Assembly (NCBI RefSeq): GCF_016595525.1
Contig: NZ_JAENII010000007.1
Location: 124,001-188,000 of the forward strand
Reading direction: 5' to 3'
DNA from: Haloferula rosea
GTDB lineage: Bacteria; Verrucomicrobiota; Verrucomicrobiia; Verrucomicrobiales; Akkermansiaceae
Length of the DNA stretch: 64,000 nucleotides
Position 1 is the stretch's first letter; every line of letters begins with the position of its first letter. The notes under the pieces are model-generated. The model was not told the DNA's origin. It saw only the letters and a list, made by a program, of their open reading frames with translations, and ran no database searches. Made by a program: the position numbers and the translations under genes. This document shows positions 62,844 through 64,000 of the stretch, piece after piece.

Positions 62844-63928
62844 GAAACGCCGCCAATCTGCTCGAACACGCCGCCGCCCAGCAGGCGCCCTCCGTCGTAG
62901 AAGGCGCAGATCTGCCCTGCTGCGAGCGCGCGCTGGGGGTTCTCGAAGAGCACTTCGACCCGTCCGTCCTCCATCGGCGTGACCCGACACGGTTCGGGTT
63001 TCGAACGGTAACGCGGTTGAGCTTCGACCCGCCGCTGCCGATCAAAGGGCTCGTTGATGGTCGAAACGCTGCCCACCACCGCCGACGTGACATAGAGCCC
63101 CGGGGTCTCCCCTTCGTCCCACCCGAGGACGAGCTGGTTCAGCTCGAGGTTCTTCCCGACCACGACATAAGCCATCCCTTCCCGGGGCGATGCAACTCCA
63201 TGCCCCTTGCGCTGACCCAGCGTGTAAAGGTGCAGGCCATCGTGGCGCCCGAGCACCTTGCCATCGAGATTCACGATGTCGCCCGGATTGTCCGGAATGT
63301 AGTGGCTGATGAAATCCCGCATCTTGATCTCACCGATGAAGCAGATCCCCTGGCTGTCCTTCTTTCCCGCCGTGGGCAGATCGTGGCGGCGAGCCACCTC
63401 ACGGACCTCGGGCTTGAGCATCTCCCCGGCTGGAAACATGGCGTGGGAAACCTGGTGCTGGGTCATCAGGGAGAGAAAATAGCTTTGATCCTTGTTGGGA
63501 TCCGCCCCCTTGAGGATGGCCGCCCCACCCCCGGCGAGGTCACGGCGACGCGCGTAGTGCCCGGTCGCCACATACTCGAACTCCTGCTCGAGCGCATAGT
63601 CGAGAAACACGCCGAACTTCATCTCCCGGTTGCACCAGACATCGGGATTCGGCGTGATGCCCTCCCGATATCCATCCACCAGATAATCGACAATCCGCGC
63701 CTTGTATTGATCGATCAGGTCCACCACCCGGAACTCGATGCCGAGTTTGCGGGCGACCGCCAGCGCATCATCCAGATCCGTCTCCCACGGACAATCCCCC
63801 GGGAGTCCTTCCGCATTGATCCAGTTCTTCATGAAGGCACCCGTCACCTCATGTCCCTGCTCAATGAGCAAGGCTGCCGCCGCGGAGCTGTCCACTCCGC
63901 CGGAAAGACCCACCAGCACCTTCGCCAT
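62840..63928 (-). CDS. mnmA: tRNA-specific 2-thiouridylase
   Basis: The 362-residue enzyme makes s2U34 in tRNA-Lys, tRNA-Glu and tRNA-Gln. Signatures are KVLVGLSGGVDSSAAAALL (ATP-PPase loop, residues 4-22), the catalytic Cys in NPDVWCNREMKFG and the second in KKDSQGICFIGE, VATGHYARR, ADPNKDQSYFLSLM and the C-terminal LAAGQICAFYDGGRLLGGG. Length matches MnmA (about 360-370). I chose ATG 63928; the frame reaches 63997 but that part is not conserved-looking. It is a housekeeping boundary for the island, and its 3' end overlaps the convergent MBOAT gene. Confidence 0.96.
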   Translation of the reverse strand: MAKVLVGLSGGVDSSAAAALLIEQGHEVTGAFMKNWINAEGLPGDCPWETDLDDALAVARKLGIEFRVVDLIDQYKARIVDYLVDGYREGITPNPDVWCNREMKFGVFLDYALEQEFEYVATGHYARRRDLAGGGAAILKGADPNKDQSYFLSLMTQHQVSHAMFPAGEMLKPEVREVARRHDLPTAGKKDSQGICFIGEIKMRDFISHYIPDNPGDIVNLDGKVLGRHDGLHLYTLGQRKGHGVASPREGMAYVVVGKNLELNQLVLGWDEGETPGLYVTSAVVGSVSTINEPFDRQRRVEAQPRYRSKPEPCRVTPMEDGRVEVLFENPQRALAAGQICAFYDGGRLLGGGVFEQIGGVS

Positions 63929-64000
63929 GCCGCGAAAAGAGAGTGCCCACCGCAACCTGCCAAGCGGGAATTTGCCGATCTTGCGCTTCTTGGGCAATTT
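63929..64000. other. Upstream region of mnmA to the window end
   Basis: Only 72 bp remain. The frame upstream of mnmA stays open to 63997 but has no recognisable domain. I see no clear promoter element. Confidence 0.5.

Overview
This 64-kb window looks like chromosome from a member of the Verrucomicrobiota (class Verrucomicrobiae). That assignment is an inference. It rests on Gfo/Idh/MocA, ThuA and sugar-isomerase genes in one operon, secreted lamin-tail and thrombospondin-type-3-like proteins with a shared C-terminal module, a giant glycine-rich autotransporter with autotransporter-associated repeats, a DCC/DUF393 operon, and high-GC coding. I saw no insertion sequence, integrase, prophage or CRISPR array, and genes are tightly packed.

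Layout. 1-870: end of a DUF4136 lipoprotein, then tRNA-Arg(CCG) and tRNA-Val(CAC). 870-5150: a beta-CASP nuclease, a possibly Mpv17-like membrane protein, a YHYH protein and a trypsin-like lipoprotein. 5160-9380: a four-gene sugar or polyol operon on the minus strand. 9.5-16.3 kb: minus-strand housekeeping genes, namely a PabC-like aminotransferase, an ArgA-like protein, a coupled membrane protein and Lnt, a phosphohexomutase and a small lipoprotein. 16.45-24.47 kb: one 2,671-residue autotransporter with a huge collagen-like and GGX passenger. 24.9-33.1 kb: an RlmI-type methyltransferase, tRNA-Arg(CCT), a coupled acyltransferase/ELM1/GT4 envelope operon, an AI-2E-family permease, and a GbsR-like regulator with an operon encoding a membrane protein, a DCC protein and an SDR protein. 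33.2-41.6 kb: a lamin-tail secreted protein, PdxH, a secreted protease, tRNA-Gln(TTG), a PQQ-type propeller and MalQ. 41.65-62.84 kb: a surface-glycan island. 62.84-63.93 kb: mnmA.

The glycan island is the functional centre. It carries three SGNH/MBOAT O-acyl-transfer pairs, two unrelated sulfotransferases, three methyltransferase-like genes, a fucosyltransferase-like and a GNT-I-like glycosyltransferase, and rfbB, rfbA and a DegT aminotransferase with a hexapeptide acetyltransferase. It also has an ATP-grasp/oxidoreductase/FkbM operon. There is no rmlC or rmlD, and no Wzx, Wzy, Wza or Wzc homologue in view. The locus therefore reads as synthesis of an amino-dideoxy sugar plus heavy decoration (acylation, sulfation, methylation) of an exported polymer whose assembly machinery lies elsewhere.

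The most unusual items are the giant autotransporter with five beta-rung-like punctuations in its glycine-rich passenger, the triplicated O-acyltransferase pairs beside sulfotransferases, the ATP-grasp/oxidoreductase/PglD-like-FkbM operon, and two matching 20-bp operator-like palindromes flanking the GbsR-like regulator gene. All functions are read from motifs by eye; no database search was run.
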